A DNA stretch of 64,000 nt from Blastocladiella emersonii ATCC 22665 (taxonomy: Eukaryota > Blastocladiomycota > Blastocladiomycetes > Blastocladiales > Blastocladiaceae): assembly GCA_025594325.1 (NCBI GenBank), contig JANHCV010000002.1, forward strand, positions 1,364,001 to 1,428,000. Reading direction: 5' to 3'. This document shows, piece after piece, positions 19,890 through 34,000 of the stretch (position 1 is the stretch's first letter; every line of letters begins with the position of its first letter). Made by a program: the position numbers and the translations under genes. Under the pieces are notes generated by a model. That model was given only the letters and a program-made list of their open reading frames with translations. It was not told where the DNA came from and did not search any database.

Positions 19890-21927
19890 ATGGAACACAC
19901 CAACGCGCCCGGCGCCGCCAACGGCCTCTCGCTCCCGCTGCGCCTGCGCTTCCTGTCGCCGTACCGCCGCGTGCCCGTCGACCTCGCCGCGACCATCGAG
20001 TACACCCGCACCGGGAGCTCGGGCGCACTCGCTCCTGCTGACATCGCGCCGCACCGCACCGTCGGCGGGCTCATGGCCGCTCTTGCCAACGAGCTCGCCA
20101 GCGACCCTGCCGAGCCGGTCCACGTCTGCGTCGAGCGCTCCTCGTTCATCTTTGGCGGTCGGATCCTCCCCGCGGGTAGTGAGCCGCTCGTCGACGCGCT
20201 CGGAAAGGTGACCTTTCTTGTTTCCTCGCGTGCCGTGAACGCGAGAGCTCACATTCTCCCGGCAACTCTAGTTCCTCCCCGACGCCGACACGGCCGCTAC
20301 GCAGACGCAGGAGATCGTCCTGACACTCCACGCGTCGCTTCGCCTACTGCCCAACCCGCCGCGTCAGGTCGTCGCGCCAAAGCCGGTTGCGCTTCCTGTC
20401 GCGAGCACCGGCGCTAGTTCCTCCGCTTCGTGGTTCTCTCACAACCCCAGCACCGCTTCCTCTTCCTCGTCGCCGGCGCCCGTGCTTCCCGCGTTCAATG
20501 CCGCGTCGCTGCCCTCTTTTGCCTCGCTTTCGACCCAAGCCAGCAACGCGTTTGCCGCCTCGGGTCTGACCAGCCGCGCGCCCGCCCCGTCGACTGCAGC
20601 CCCGACCGGTCTCGGAAACCCTTTCTCGTTCGGCCAGATCCCGTCGACGCACGCCGATTCTTCCTCGGGAGCTTCGTCGTCGTCGTCCCACCCGTTTGCG
20701 GCTACGGCGTCGCCCTCGCCGAGCCCGCCTCCGCCTCGCTTCCCGTACGGCGGGAGCAACGGCGTCGTCCCGCCCTTCGTATACCCGGCTCCAACCGCCC
20801 TCCCCGCTGCTGCTTCATCCTCGCTCTCGTCGGCCTCGGCGCCCCCGTCATCCGCCACGCCGGCACCCTTTGTCCGTCGCCGGTCCTCGGGTACCGCCGG
20901 TCTCGGGTCCTCGGCCGCCGCGTCCGCCTTCTCGACCAGCTTCAACCCGACCTGGTCGACCGCGCACTCGACGGCTACCCGGCCAAGCACGCCGAGCCCG
21001 ACGGACGCGATCCAGTCCGTGCCGCCATCGCCGTTCGGCACTGCTCCCGCAGCCGACGCGGGCACGCTTCCGCCGTCCATTGCCGAGCCCATGCGCGCGT
21101 ACTGGGAGCAGTACCGCAACTACTACAACGACTATTACCGCAACTACTACGCCGCCCAGCTCCGCGCCATCCTCGCCGCTCACCGGGCTCAGACCCAGGC
21201 CCAGGCGGCCGCCGCAGCCGCCGCGTCGGCTTCCGCTTCTCGCCCTCCACCGACGCCGACGGTCCCCGAGCCAGCAGCGCAGCCGCGCGACGCTCCTCCT
21301 CCTCCCGCTGCTGCCGCTCCTGCACCCGCACCTGCGCCACCACGGCTGATCCTCAACGCCATTGTCCCGCCATCCTACTGGGTCGCGCACCTCGCCAACC
21401 AGTTTCGCGACGGCCGCGTCACCATCCTGTCCTTCTTCGGGATTGTCCTGCGCTGGTGTCTGTTCCAGTGGCTCTTCGGCGCGCGCGGCATGACCCAGGC
21501 CACGTTCGGCCTCGCCCTCGCCGTCGCGGGCTTCCTGTCGAGCATCGGGCTCATCGCGTGGGGCCGGCTCTGGAACGAGGGTCTCCGCGCCGCCATCGCC
21601 ATGATCCCGACGGGTATCGTCGTCGGGCCCGAGGCGCCTCCCACCGCCGCTGTGGAAGGTGATGCCCCGGCCGAGCAACAGCCGCAGACCGAGGCGGCGC
21701 CGCCAGAACAGCCGCGCACCCTCATGACGTACCTGCACGAGTCAGCCAGCGTCCTGGTCGCCTTCACGCTCAGCGCGATCCCGGGCACCCACCCGCTCGA
21801 CCCCGCGACCACCGCGTACGAGCAGATGGCCGCCATGGAGGAGCTCGAGGCCGCGGTTGCCGCCAACGCCGCTGCCCGCGGGAATGGGGCTGCGGGTGCG
21901 GGTGCGCCGCCGGCCGCCGTCGCCTGA
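19890..21927 (+). CDS. HERPUD-like ubiquitin-domain ER membrane protein
   Basis: Two exons (19890-20207 and 20272-21927; 64-nt intron GTGACC...CTCTAG) give 657 aa. Residues about 12-130 look like a divergent ubiquitin-like domain ending FIFGGRILPAG...IVLTLHASLRLLP, where HERP has LIFAGKLLPD followed by a LHLV strand. A long Ser/Ala/Pro-rich linker follows, then a Tyr/Asn/Gln-rich helix at about 381 (EQYRNYYNDYYRNYYAAQL) that mirrors the YYxxYY segment before the membrane region of HERP. Two adjacent hydrophobic segments (about 488-530) would form a hairpin, with both ends in the cytosol. HERPUD proteins scaffold the Hrd1 ER-associated degradation complex. The match is by architecture and short motifs, so orthology is inferred. 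Dsc3-type proteins are an alternative with the same layout. Confidence 0.6.
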
Positions 21928-22097
21928 GCTCGGCCACGACCGTGGTCGTTTCTGCGCTGGCCGCGGATCGACCGACGCTCCTCCTTCCCCTTCGCGTGTA
22001 CACACTCTTCTTCTCCCCACCTCACCACATCCCCCTTGCGCAACGAAAAATACATCCAAAACTACAGATTGATTTATATAAAAACAACGGCAAATCA

Positions 22098-25000
22098 TCA
22101 TGTACTGAGCGACAACACGCACGCGACGCCGCGGTTGACCCAGTGCTCCTCGGGGTGCCTGCTGGGCAGCCGCATGCTCATGACGTAGTTGGTCGAGTGA
22201 CCCGTCGTCGACAGCGTGCCGCGGCGCGCCAGCGTCTTGTACACGGGGCAGTCGTACGAGCTGTCGGTCTTGAACTTGGCCCGCTCGCCAGGCCGCAGCC
22301 AGATCACGGGCAGCGTGTCGTAGAGGACCTTGGGCAGGGCCTCGGCGAGCGCCTGCGACGGCGGGTCCCACCGTGCGCCCTCGACAAAGATGCCGTTCAC
22401 AAATACACCGTCCTCGGGCCGCACGCCCGCCGTCTGCCCGGCCTGCACCTGGTACTCGAGCGCGACCAGGTCGATCGGGATCGTGTACTTGCGCGCGAAG
22501 TTCTGCAGCACGCCCGTCAGGAACGACTGCGTGAAGAAGAAGCCCGAGATCCAGAACACGACGGGCGGGCCGACGTCGATCCAAGACTGGAAGAAGGCCA
22601 GGCGCGCGAGGAGGTCCGCAAAGTACCCACCGAGCGGCTTCATGCTCGGGTACGACTTGCCCGACCACATCTTCGGGATCTGCGCCGTCTGGATCGACTT
22701 GTTCAGGTCCTCGAGGTCCGCCGACATGACGACCAGGCCCTTGAGCGCCTTGAGCAGGTTCTTGAGCGAGTCCGACACCAGCACGTGCAGGTTGCGGAAC
22801 CGGATGCACTCCTGCAGCAGCACCGTGTTCATGCTCTCGTTGTAGCTGACCGGGTACTTTGCCTGGATCGCGCCCAGGTCAAAGAACGGCGGCAGCCGGT
22901 GCAGCATGTCCGTGGCCACATCGAACACGAGCGACTCGGCCGACGCGCCCCCACCCCCACCGCCCGACGTCTCCTGCGTCGAGATGATGGCCTTGAGCTG
23001 GTTCTCGGTCTCGAGCTGGTTCTTGGAGATGTCCGCGTTCTCGTGCAGCGAGAACACCTCGGGCTTGGTGTCAAGCGGCAGCTGACGGATGTACTCGAGC
23101 GCGTCCGCGTACTTGGCGTTGGGCGGGATCCGGTACACGCCCGACGGCGACAGCGCGAAGCTGTCCCTCTCCACCACGTTGCGGTTGTAGTACAGCGACA
23201 GCAGCGACAGCAGCGTGCGCCGGTCCTTGTCGTCGGTCACGCGCCCGCCGTAGTTGCAGTGGCCCGTCAGGTACACGAGCGCAGAGTACGGTACCTCGGC
23301 GTACTCGTTCAGGAAGTTGCGCAGCTGCCGCACTGAAATGCGCAGGTCCGTGTCGTTGAACTCGTACGGAATGTTCCAGCCTAACGGTGAAAAAGGTTAG
23401 TGAGCGTGATGGGATCAGTGATGGCGCGCGCGCCGGCGGCGTACCGATGGGACCGAACTGGCGGCGCTCCTGGACGACGGCGTGGAAAAAGCACAGCGCA
23501 AACAGCATGCGCTCGAAGGCGAGCTGGCGACTGCACCCCTCGTGGAACGTCTTGTCGCTGATCGGATCCGTGAGATAATTCTTCATGAGGTTGGCGCGCA
23601 GGCCCTTGGGCGGCTCGTTGGTCATCTTGACGCCGTTCTGCAGGATCGTCACGGGGAACTTCTCGGACGGGTACGACGTGAGCCAGATGCGGAAGTCGCG
23701 GTGCACCGTGTCGGGCGTCAGGTCCTCACAGATCTTCTCGAGCGCCGTCATCCACGACACGGCCAGGTGGCAGTTCTGCAGCACGATCCACGCGCCCTCG
23801 GCCGCGGCCTTGGAGATCATCTTGGCCGCGATCGGACCCTGGCCCTGCCCGAGCGAGATCGAGTTGACCTTGTTGCCCGGCATCTTGCGGTCGTCGGCGA
23901 ACTTAAGCAGCGACGTCATCGGGTCGGCGCCGGGCGACAGCACGAAGATGAGCGGCGTCGTCGAGCTCGAGTCCGAGAACGACGCGGGTAGGTCGAACGG
24001 CGGCGGCTCAATGAACCGCCGGCCCATGGTCTCGATGATGAACTGCTGCAGCGCGGGCACCAGCTTGTCGTAACGCAGGCACCGCAGTACGAGTAGGCGC
24101 TGGAAGACGGACAGCGTCGACTGCAGGCCGCCGGGTAGCGGGATCTCGTGCGGGCTCGCCGACTCGTACAGCTTGCGCATCTCGCCAACGTGCTCGATGA
24201 AGACGGTCAGCAGCTCGCCGAACGCCGGGAGCTTGGACAGCCGGCACAGGTCGGCCCACATCGACTCGGAGACCCACGACGGGTCCGGGTTGGCCGGCGA
24301 GCCGTCGATGGTGCCGAGGCCGCCGATCATGAGGAACTTCCACTCGTCGGCGTTGAGCTTGTTCTCGGCGCGCATGATCGAGGCGGTCAGCAGGATCGAG
24401 AAGACCAGCTTGTCCTTTTCGAACAGCGACCGGCACACGTTGAGGTACAGTGACTCGGTGAAGTGGCGGCGCAGGTTGGCCAGGCGCGTGTCGAGGACAT
24501 CCGACTTTTCCGACTTCTCGATGGACCCGATGAAGAGGTTGATGAACCACGGCAGCGAGTACTGGTACATGGGCTCGAGGTTGGCGAGCACCGCGATACA
24601 GAAGAAGAGCACCGACGAGTGCGCGGCGATCGGCTTGTACCCGGACCGCACCGTGTCGATCTGGATCTCCGTCTTCTCGGCCACGGCCTGCTTCTCCGAG
24701 ATGGTCTTGGACAGCACCTTGGACGACGCGAGGATCTGGATCGCCGTCTCGTCCTCGAGAATGTTACCGCTCGACGACGACAGCACCTCGAGGATCTTGT
24801 CCTCGATCTCCTGCAGCTGCTTCTTGTTTTCGGCCGACTGCAGCAGCAGCTGGTTCTTGGCCTCCTCGAGCTCGGGCTTCTCCTTGGCGATCACGATCCC
24901 GAGCAGCTGGTCCTCGAGACCCTCGGGCGTGATCATGAAGTTGAGCAGCGTCACCTTGGTCGACAGCTCGGGCAGATAGTGCGGGTTGCGCAGCTTGGTC

Positions 25001-28000
25001 GTCACGTAGAAGCGGAACTCGGACGAGTACTCGATGGTCGAGTCGCCGAGCCGGATGAACGTCATGCCGCCCTGCTTGAACGTCTGCTTGGCCAGCAGCG
25101 GCTCGAGGACCGGGTCGAGCTCCTCGCCCACGTTCTCGAGCAGCACCGGGTTGCCGAACTGGATCGCGTTCTCGAGCGTACGCAGGTAGTCCGAGTCGGT
25201 CAGCTTGATGAGCTGCAGCTGGTTGCTCTTCTCCATGTTCTTGATCCACCGGTTCGCCTGGCCCTGCGGGTCGATGAGCAGCGGCCACCGCCGCGAGTTG
25301 GACATGGTGATGGCGTTGTCGATCGAGAACGAGTCGTTGGGCAGCCCGGCCAGCGTCCACGACCGGATCTTGACGGGCTCGCCGAGCACGAGCGACAGCG
25401 ACACCGTGTCTGAGCACGGGATCTTGCGCTCGCGGCACTCCTTGACCCACGCGTTGATGCAGTCGTCGCGGTACAGCTTGGTGAAGGCGCCGAGGTACGC
25501 GACGATCCCGGCCGACACGAGCACGTCGCCCGTCAGCGCCGTGTACTTGATGCCGAGGTCGGCCGCGCACTTGGTCCACCGCTCCTGCTCGTCGCCGAGA
25601 CTCCCAATCAGCTTCTCGGCGCGCACGAGCTGCTTGGACACCGAGTCGACCTGGTTCTCGAGCGCCTCTTTCTTGGCCGTCATCTCCTTGAACTTGTTCT
25701 CGAGCGCCGTCATCTTGTCGACGACGGCCTTGAGCATGGCGCGCTTCTCCTCGAGACTCTTCATCGTCTCGTTGAGCTCCGACTCGGCCTTGCCGAGCGC
25801 CTCCTTCTTGGGCCCAATGACCTTGGCCACGCGGTCGTACATCTCCATAGCGCGCACCCACTTGCAGAGCCCCTCGGCGGCCGACGACGCCGACTTGACC
25901 TTCTCGGGATCGAACTCGGGGTTCTCCATGTACCTTGCGCGGATCACCTTCATGATGGCCACGGGGATGTTGTCGCGGTCGTAGGTGCGCAGCGAGTCGA
26001 GGAACTTGAGGTCGCCGAGCAGGGCCTTGGACGGGCCCCAGAAGTCCTCGACCTTCTTGCCCGTGGCCGGGTCGGGCACTTTGACGGGCTTGATGTCCTT
26101 CATGATGCACACGGCCTCCATGACCAGCTTGACGCCGGCGGGCGGGTTCTTCATCGACTTGATCAGGTCGATATCGTTCTTCTTGAGCGTGTCGAGCGCG
26201 GACATGGCGGCGTTGAGCGCGGGCAGCGCCTCGCTGAGGTCGGCCTCGCACTCGTCTTTGATCGCCTTGGCCTCGGCCGCTTTCTTGCTGGCCACGGCCT
26301 CGTCGGCCGCCACGACCTTGCGCGTCTCGTTCACCTCCTTGCTGTCGCGCTCGATCTGCACCATGATCTGCGCCGTCTCTTCCTGCGCCTTGATCAGCTC
26401 GGGCTGCAGTCCCTCGAGGTCGACCTGCATCTTGCTGACGGCCTTGCCGGCAAACTCGAGCTTCTCGAGCCCGTTGACGTAGCGGAACTTGAGCTTGGAC
26501 ACCTCGGCGCGCTTGAGCGAGAGCAGCGACTTGTACGCGCGGATCAGCTCGAGGTACGACGTCGGCGTCACGTAGTTGTGGCGGCGCAGGTTGTTGAGGA
26601 ACCGCGTCGACAGATCGCGCACGCCCATGTGGAACGACTTGCACGTCTGCACCACCTGCGCCCGCACGCCCTCCTCCATCTCCACGTCCGACAGGAACTT
26701 GGACGCCACCATCTCGAGCGCATCGTCCGGCCACGGCTGGTACCAGTCGATCGTGCAGCAGTTGATGATCTACAAGCGCGAGCGGAGGTTAGCGCATCGT
26801 GGATCCATGTCATGCGAGTGCGAGTGCGTACCGAGGGGAACTTGCGAAGTCGGACGCGGAACGCCTCGCCGACGGGACTCATACACAGGACGACGTGGAG
26901 CAGCTCGCGGCACCGCTCGATGAAGAAGGCGAACAGCGACGCCGTGTCCTCGGCGCCCTTGCGCTTCATGCCCTCGTTGCGCACGAGCTCAATGATCTCC
27001 GACCTTTCGTCCGGCGCGAAGATGTTGGGCACCTCGCCCGAGTTGAGCAAGTTGTTGATGTCCTCGAGGAAACTCTCCTGCTGGATCTGCGTGTCGCTGA
27101 ACAGAAACACGGTCGGCTTGCCCTCGCCGCCGGCCTTGCGCATGATCTTCTTGATGTCGTCGTGCCACTCGGTGGTTCCGTAGTTCTTGGTGATTTCGAC
27201 TAGATTGCGACGATTGTAGTCAGCGTCCCGATTCGAGAAGGCCGTGGCCATCGAGCGAGCGTACCCTGGAACAGCTCGTACTGGCCCATGAAGGCCGCGA
27301 GCCGCGTCAGCGACTGGCGGCCACTGCCGCCGACGCCGACACAAACCATGTTGCCCTGCGGCTGCAGCAGGACGCGCGAGATGCGGATCAGGTGCTCGAT
27401 GGCGAAGCGGAACATGACGAGGTCCATCTGCTTCTTGCTGAGCGCGTTGTACTCGGCGAGGTTCTTGTCGACGAGGTCCGTCATCCACTCGACGCTCTCG
27501 AGCTCGTCGTAGCTCTTCTTGGTGCCTTCGCCGAACGCGCCGAACATGAGGCTGCGGATGTCGCCCTCGGTGACCTTGCCGTCGTGGTCCGTGTCGTAGG
27601 CCTTGAGCGCCTGGTGGAAGCTGATCTGGAACGCCGACTGCGTCGTCTTGTCGATCATGCCGAAGAACCACTCGCGGTCCGAGTCGTCGACGAGCCGGTC
27701 GTAGAAGACGCGCATCACCTCGTGGATCCACAGCCGCACGATCTTGACCGAGTCCTGGTACCGGTCGGGCGCGCTGAGCAGGATGCCCTGCACGATGCGC
27801 GAGAAGTCGCGCAGGTTGAACGTGTAGTGCGACTTGGTCGGCGTCGGCAGCAGCGAGTCCATGGCGTTGCGGTACACCTGGCGCGTCGCCTCGACGATGG
27901 GCACGGCCAGGGCCTGCACGGCCTGCCCGAACCCCTTCTTGAAGTGCCAGTCGAGGATCACGCTGAAGATTTTGTTGAGCGTGATGTCGTCGAAGGCGTT

Positions 28001-31000
28001 GATCCCGACAAAGTTGAAGTGGCGGAGGAAGCGCGACGTGACCGGGTTGCGGCCGCCGCCGGGCGGGCCCATGGCCGCGACGAACTGGATGTCGACAAAC
28101 TCCTGGAACGCCTTGTCGCCGAGGTTGTACCAGCCGCCGTGGTCCATCCACTGGCGCAGCAGCTCGATGGGCGGCTGCGCGCCGTACACCTCGCGCGCGG
28201 GCATGTTCAGGTCGTCGACGAACACGATGGCGCGCTTGCCCATCATGGGCCCGTACACGCCCTTGCGGCGCTTGTCGAACTTGGACTCGAGGAACTCCTG
28301 CGTCTGGCGCGCCGACGTCTGCGCCGAGAACGTCAGGAAGATGTTGGTCCACTGGTCGCCCGGCAGCTTGTTGAGCGTGTCCATGATGTACATGGTCTTG
28401 CCCGTGCCCGTCGAGCCGATGAAGAGCACCTGCTTGTTGATCTTGGCGAGCAGCTTGAGCAGCCACGAGTACCGCATCGTGTCGATGGTCGGGACCAGGA
28501 TGTCGGCGAACCGCGCCGCGGCCGGGATCGGCGCGTCGCTGATCTGCTCGACCCACGGCTTCCACGACCCGTTGACGAGCGTGTAGTCGTAGACGCTGCC
28601 GTCGGTTGGGAACTGGCACTCGGTCACCGTCTTGCCGGTGAGCGAGCGCAGAAACACGTTGAACTTGGCGCGGCTCGCCTGGTTGAGCGCGCCGCCCACG
28701 CTCCACACGAGCGAGAACATCATGATGGCCTGCAGCGTGATATTCGTCGCCACCTTGTAGTCGAGCATGAGGCCTTGGAAGATGTTCATGCACGACCGCG
28801 CCAGGTTCGAGTCGAGCGTCTCGCACAGCTCAACGCACTCCTTGCGCACAAAGTCGAGGCTGCCATCCATCCACTCCTCGAACAGCGCCGCGATCGACGC
28901 CGACTGCTGCGGGTTCTTGTACTGCTCGTTGAGCCAGCTCTTCATGATCGGGCGCCAGCCGAGGCTGCGCGGCTCCATGTAGATCATGCCGCATCGAGAC
29001 ACGGTGGCGGGCTACAGTCACGGTTTCGCGTCAGTGGCGACTCGAGTCAGGCTGCGTGAGCGGGAAACGCACCGAGGCCACGGCCAGGTCTCGGACCTCG
29101 AACATCATACTCATGGTCGACGACAGCTGGATGATCTCGCCGCTGTTGAGGCACAGCTTCTTGTTGTCGTCGAGCACCGTGTTCATGTTCTCGATCCACA
29201 CGGCGTCGACGGGGCCGTCGAACAGCACCCACTTGCGGTCGGGCGACTGCGACGAGGCGAAGCCGCGGAAGCAGATGGCGAGCACGCCGTCCGACCACTC
29301 ATGCGTCGTCATGTCGAACTGGCCATACAGCTGGCCCATGGTGATCGACTTGGGGTTGAGCACCTGGTACTGGACGCGCTCGACGTTGGGGACGCCGAGC
29401 TTGGCCATCTCGGTCAGCGCGCCGGCGAGGACGCGGTAGCAACACGTCTTGCCCGACGTGGCCTCGCCAACCAGCATGAACCCGTGACGCACGAGCATCA
29501 TCTCGTACACCTGCAACACCTTCTCGAGGAACGTGTCCGTGAGCTGGAGGTTGAGGCGCTCGCACGACAGCTTGATGTTGGTGATGAGGATCTCGTAGTC
29601 GGGCGTCGGCAGCGTGCACCCGGGGAACAGATCCGAGATGATGCCCTTGAACAGCGGGATGTCGTGCGACAGGAACTTGGGCAGGTTGACGTCGTTGATG
29701 GAGCGCAGGATGAGAATGTTCTCGTTCTCCTGCGGGTACTTGAGCTTCCTGTAGTCGTGGCAGCGGATCAGCAACGACTTTCAAAGCAGAAACCAGGTTC
29801 AAGCACGTACAGAGCACCGGCAGCGTTGAGTACCGACTTGACGGCACGCATACCGTAATCGTAGTGATCCTGCGACGACAGCTGCTCGGAGCAGAGCCGG
29901 TACGTGGCCGTGATCTTGACGGCCATGCTGCGCGCGTCGACGAACCCGAACGAGTAGAGCGAGATCTCGGCGATGAGCGTGTAGTCGGGCACCATCATGG
30001 CCACGGGGCGGAACAGCGACTTGAGGTTGTCGGGCAGCTCGGAACGGCCAGCGTAGCCGGGGTTCATGGTGATGAACACGGCGCAGCCCGGGTTGAGGTT
30101 GAGCTCGGTGCCCTCGAAGATGAACGTCTCGGCGTTGGCGAACTTGGCGCGCTGGATCGTCAGGATCTGCTGCGCCACGACCGAGAGCACCTCGAGGTCG
30201 ATACGGTTGAACTCGTCGAAACACGCCCACGCGCCCGACGCGGCGAGGCCCTTGAAGAACTTGCCCATGGCAATGTAGTCGAGACCGTCCGAGCAGTTGT
30301 AGACGACGCAGCACTTGGCGATGGCCTTGGCGAGATCCTTGACGGACTCGGTCTTGCCCGTGCCAGCGGGACCCTCGGGCGCGCCACCGAGGTTGAGCTG
30401 GAGCGCGCCGAGGAGCGTGCGGAAGCACCGGTCGGTGAGCGGCGTGATGACGAGGCGCCCCGTGTTGCCGAGGTACTCGTAGCCATACTTGACGAGCGAG
30501 TTGATCATGCGCACATTGACGCCCTTCTGCGGCTCGTAGTAGTAGCGCATCTGCGACAGCCACTCAAAGTCGTTGATATCGACGACCTTGGCCTGCTCGA
30601 GCAGCGCGACCACGTCGCGCGCGTGCACGTCGACGACGACCAGCGCCTCGAGCGTCGAGCGGACCACGCGGGTCAGGCTGCCGCGGACGAGCTCGACGAT
30701 GCGCGAGAGCTGCTTGGACGCGGCCTCCGAGTAGGCGGCCAGCGCGTTCTCGGTGATGGCCTTCTCGACCTGGCGCGTCCAGAACACCTGCGACACGGTG
30801 AGCACGGCCTGGCCGGGCCACTGCAGCACCCACTTGTCGCGGTCGGCCTCGCGGTAGTTGGCGTAGGACTGCTCGACGACCTCGAAGACGCTGACGAACA
30901 TGCTGCGCTCGACGTCGAGCAGCCACTTCTCGACGGCGCCCGCGGCCTCGGCCGTCGAGATCTTCTTGGTGAACGGGATGAACTCCTTGAGCGCCGAGTA

Positions 31001-34000
31001 CATGCCGGCAATGTCGAGGTTGTCCTCGAACTGCAGCGAGTTGATGCCCTCGAAGCACTTTTTGAGGTGCGGCTGCACGCGCAGCGGGTCGCGCGTCTCG
31101 GACAGGATCTCGAGCATCTCGTCGTTGGACAGGAAGAAGAAGCGCGGGAAGTAGATGCGCTTGACCTCGAGGTAGTGGTTGAGCCCCTTCTGGATGAGCT
31201 CGAGCTCCTCGTTCGAGTGGTTGAGCTTGTCGAGCAGGCCGGGCATGGCCGTGGCGGCGAGGACGTGGTAGTCCTGCGCGAGGTACTTCATGAGCTCGCG
31301 CCAGAAGGCGTCGACGCCGCGGAACCGCTTGCCCTCGGTCGGCATCTGGCGCATGATGTCCTCGGAGCTGAAGATGGGCTCGAGGTACAGCCACGTCATC
31401 TGGACCTTGAGCCACACGTCGAGCACCTCCTGGATCAGGTTCAGCTTGGCGTCCCACGCCTTGCTCTCGTCCTCGAACGGCTTGATGTACGGGCTGCCGC
31501 GCATCGCCTGCGTCTTGACAATGTGGTCGTCGAGCAGCATCTGGATGTCGTCGATGGCCGACAGGATCTGCGTGCCCGTGTCGCGGTAGTCCATGGCCGT
31601 GAACACGATGTTCTCCCACTCGGTGTACATCTTCTGCAGCGCCTTCTCGAACGAGTACTCCTTGCTGGCCGTGGTCGAGATGGTCTCGAGCTGCTCCATG
31701 AAGTGGCCGAGGTTGCGCTCGAGCACGGACCCGAGCGTCGTGGTCTCGTCGGGCGAGAACTTGTACCCGACGACGCCAGAGATGGCCTGCCAGTGGCGGT
31801 CGCGCAGGCCCGGGTTGCACAGCACGCGGATCATCGGGATGTGCACCTTGAACTGCTCGAGCTCCTCCTTGATGCGCTGCGCCATGGCCGCGGGCTCGTG
31901 CGACTCGAACACGTTGAGGATCTTGTACACGTTGCGCCACATGGTCGTCACGTCGTTCTCGACCTTCTCGGCGTCGAGCTGCAGCAGCGACCCGTTGATC
32001 CAGGTGTTGCACGACCGCTGGAACTCGACGGCCGACGAGTAGAGCGTCATGTACGGCGCGAACTGCATGCTGACCTGCTCGAGCACCGGGAACGCCGTCG
32101 ACTGCCACCCGAACAGCATCTCGTCGCGGTTGAACGATGCCGTGCGCTCGGACAGCGAGTCGAGCTTGGCCTGGAACTTTTGCGCGACCTTGAGGTACTT
32201 CTGGATCTCGTCCACGTCGCCGTACTGCGAGAAGTCGACGAGCTGGCGCGACAGCGTCTCGAGCTCGGTCTGCAGCTTCTCGCGGCGCTGGTTGAGCTCC
32301 TCGTCGTTGGCGCGCCGCGACGCCGTGATGAGCTCCTCGCACGCCGTGAACGCCGGGTACATCTTACCCGGCCACGAGAAGAGCGTCGCGTTGAGGTCGT
32401 AGTCCTCGCGCTTCATGTCGTAGTAGGTGAACAGCACCGACAGCTGGCTGCGGCACTCCTCGACGACGCCCTCGAGCTTGGGCACCTCCTCGGACCGCAC
32501 CTTGTCGAGGTACTTTTGCAGGTTGGCCATCTCCTCGACCGACGTCGGGTGCCGGCTGAGGTTGTCCGAGATGTCGCTGTACTGCGCCGAGAGCCCCGCG
32601 TGGTGCGTGCGCATCTGCGCAGCGACCTTGTCCATGATGGCCGACGCGAGCGACACGGCCTTGTCGGCGAGGCTGGTCACGAACTCGTCGCACCGCAGCT
32701 CGACGAGCGGGAACGACACGACGAACGGGTACGCGGCGAGGAGCCCGTTGCTCGCGAGGTCGCGCAGCCGCTTAGCCTCCTCGACGAGCGTCTCGAAGGA
32801 GACCCCGCCCTCGTCGGCGGGACCCATGGGCTTGTCGACGAGCTCGCGAACGGCGCGCTCGAGGTCACCCGAGATGAGGTCCTTGTGGTTGTCGAAGACC
32901 GAGAGGTACTGCTGCGGCGTCGTGAGGAACTTGGTCGCGGCGCGCTGCAGCCGCTTGCGCTGGTACCCGACGATCTCCGGGTACGTGGCCTCGTGCGCGA
33001 CGGCGAGGTACTGCACGTTCTTGGTCGCGAACAGCTGGGTCTCGATGCGCGGCACCTTGTCGAACGCGAGCAGCAGCGTGTCGACAAGGCTCTCGAGCAT
33101 GGCCTGGATGTCGCGCGGCGGCGGCTCCATGCGGATCTCGCCCTTTTCCGTGTCGTGAACGAGCTTGATGCCGAACTGCGGCGGGCTAAGCCGCTTGATG
33201 AGCGTCACGTACGCCTCGAGCGCGTTGGCCGTGATCTGGCGGAGGAAGTTGGTCATGCAGATGGCGATCAGGTTGAAGAAGCTCGGCAGCTTGGGCGGCG
33301 GGACGGCCGACCACGAGTTCTTCTTGGCGCCCTGGTAGAAAACGTTGAGGATCTCGGGGTACCATCCGGTCATGAGCCGCTCGCGCGCGTGGTCGACCTG
33401 GTGCGCGACCGCGGCCTTGAACCGGCGGATCTCGAACGGCTGCTCCTCGAGCATGATGGCGGCGCTGCTGATCACGGTCAGGTTGGCGCACTTGGCGAAG
33501 ATGGCCTGGATCTCGAGCAGCACCGGGTTGACGAGCAGCAGGTTGTTGGCCACGTACTGCCGCGAGTACTTGAAGTCGGACTGCCACGTGGCCGTGGACG
33601 TGCGCAGCGACGTGAAGCTGAACTCGTCGTCCTCGTCCTCGGCGCCGGCGTTGGTCTTTTCCCGCGGGTCGCGCAGGACAAAGTCGACAATGGCCTTCTT
33701 GACGCTCATGTGGTAGTCCTCGCGCATCTCCGTCGACAGCGTCTCGACCGAGTCCGGGAACCGCTCCTTGAACTTGCCCGCGATGAGCCGCAGCACGTGG
33801 TCGAGCCACCGCCGGTCCATTTCGGCGACCTTGGTCGTGTCGACGCCCTTGGTGATGTAGTAGTAGTACCGTTGCTAGGCATGGGCGGGGCATTTAGTTG
33901 ATCGTAATCCGTGCACAGGTCGAGCGGGCGTACCATGGTCTCGCGCTCAGCCGCTGCTGCATCGTCAGCTGCCGCATCACCGCCGGGTTGCCTATTCACG

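Noticed and set aside
29864-33901. A plus-strand open frame of 1,345 codons opposite the dynein gene
   Set aside because: It mirrors the dynein frame exactly, is dominated by Arg/Leu/Val/Glu, and has no motif. In GC-rich coding DNA the antisense frame often lacks stops. The dynein strand has P-loops and phase-consistent introns.
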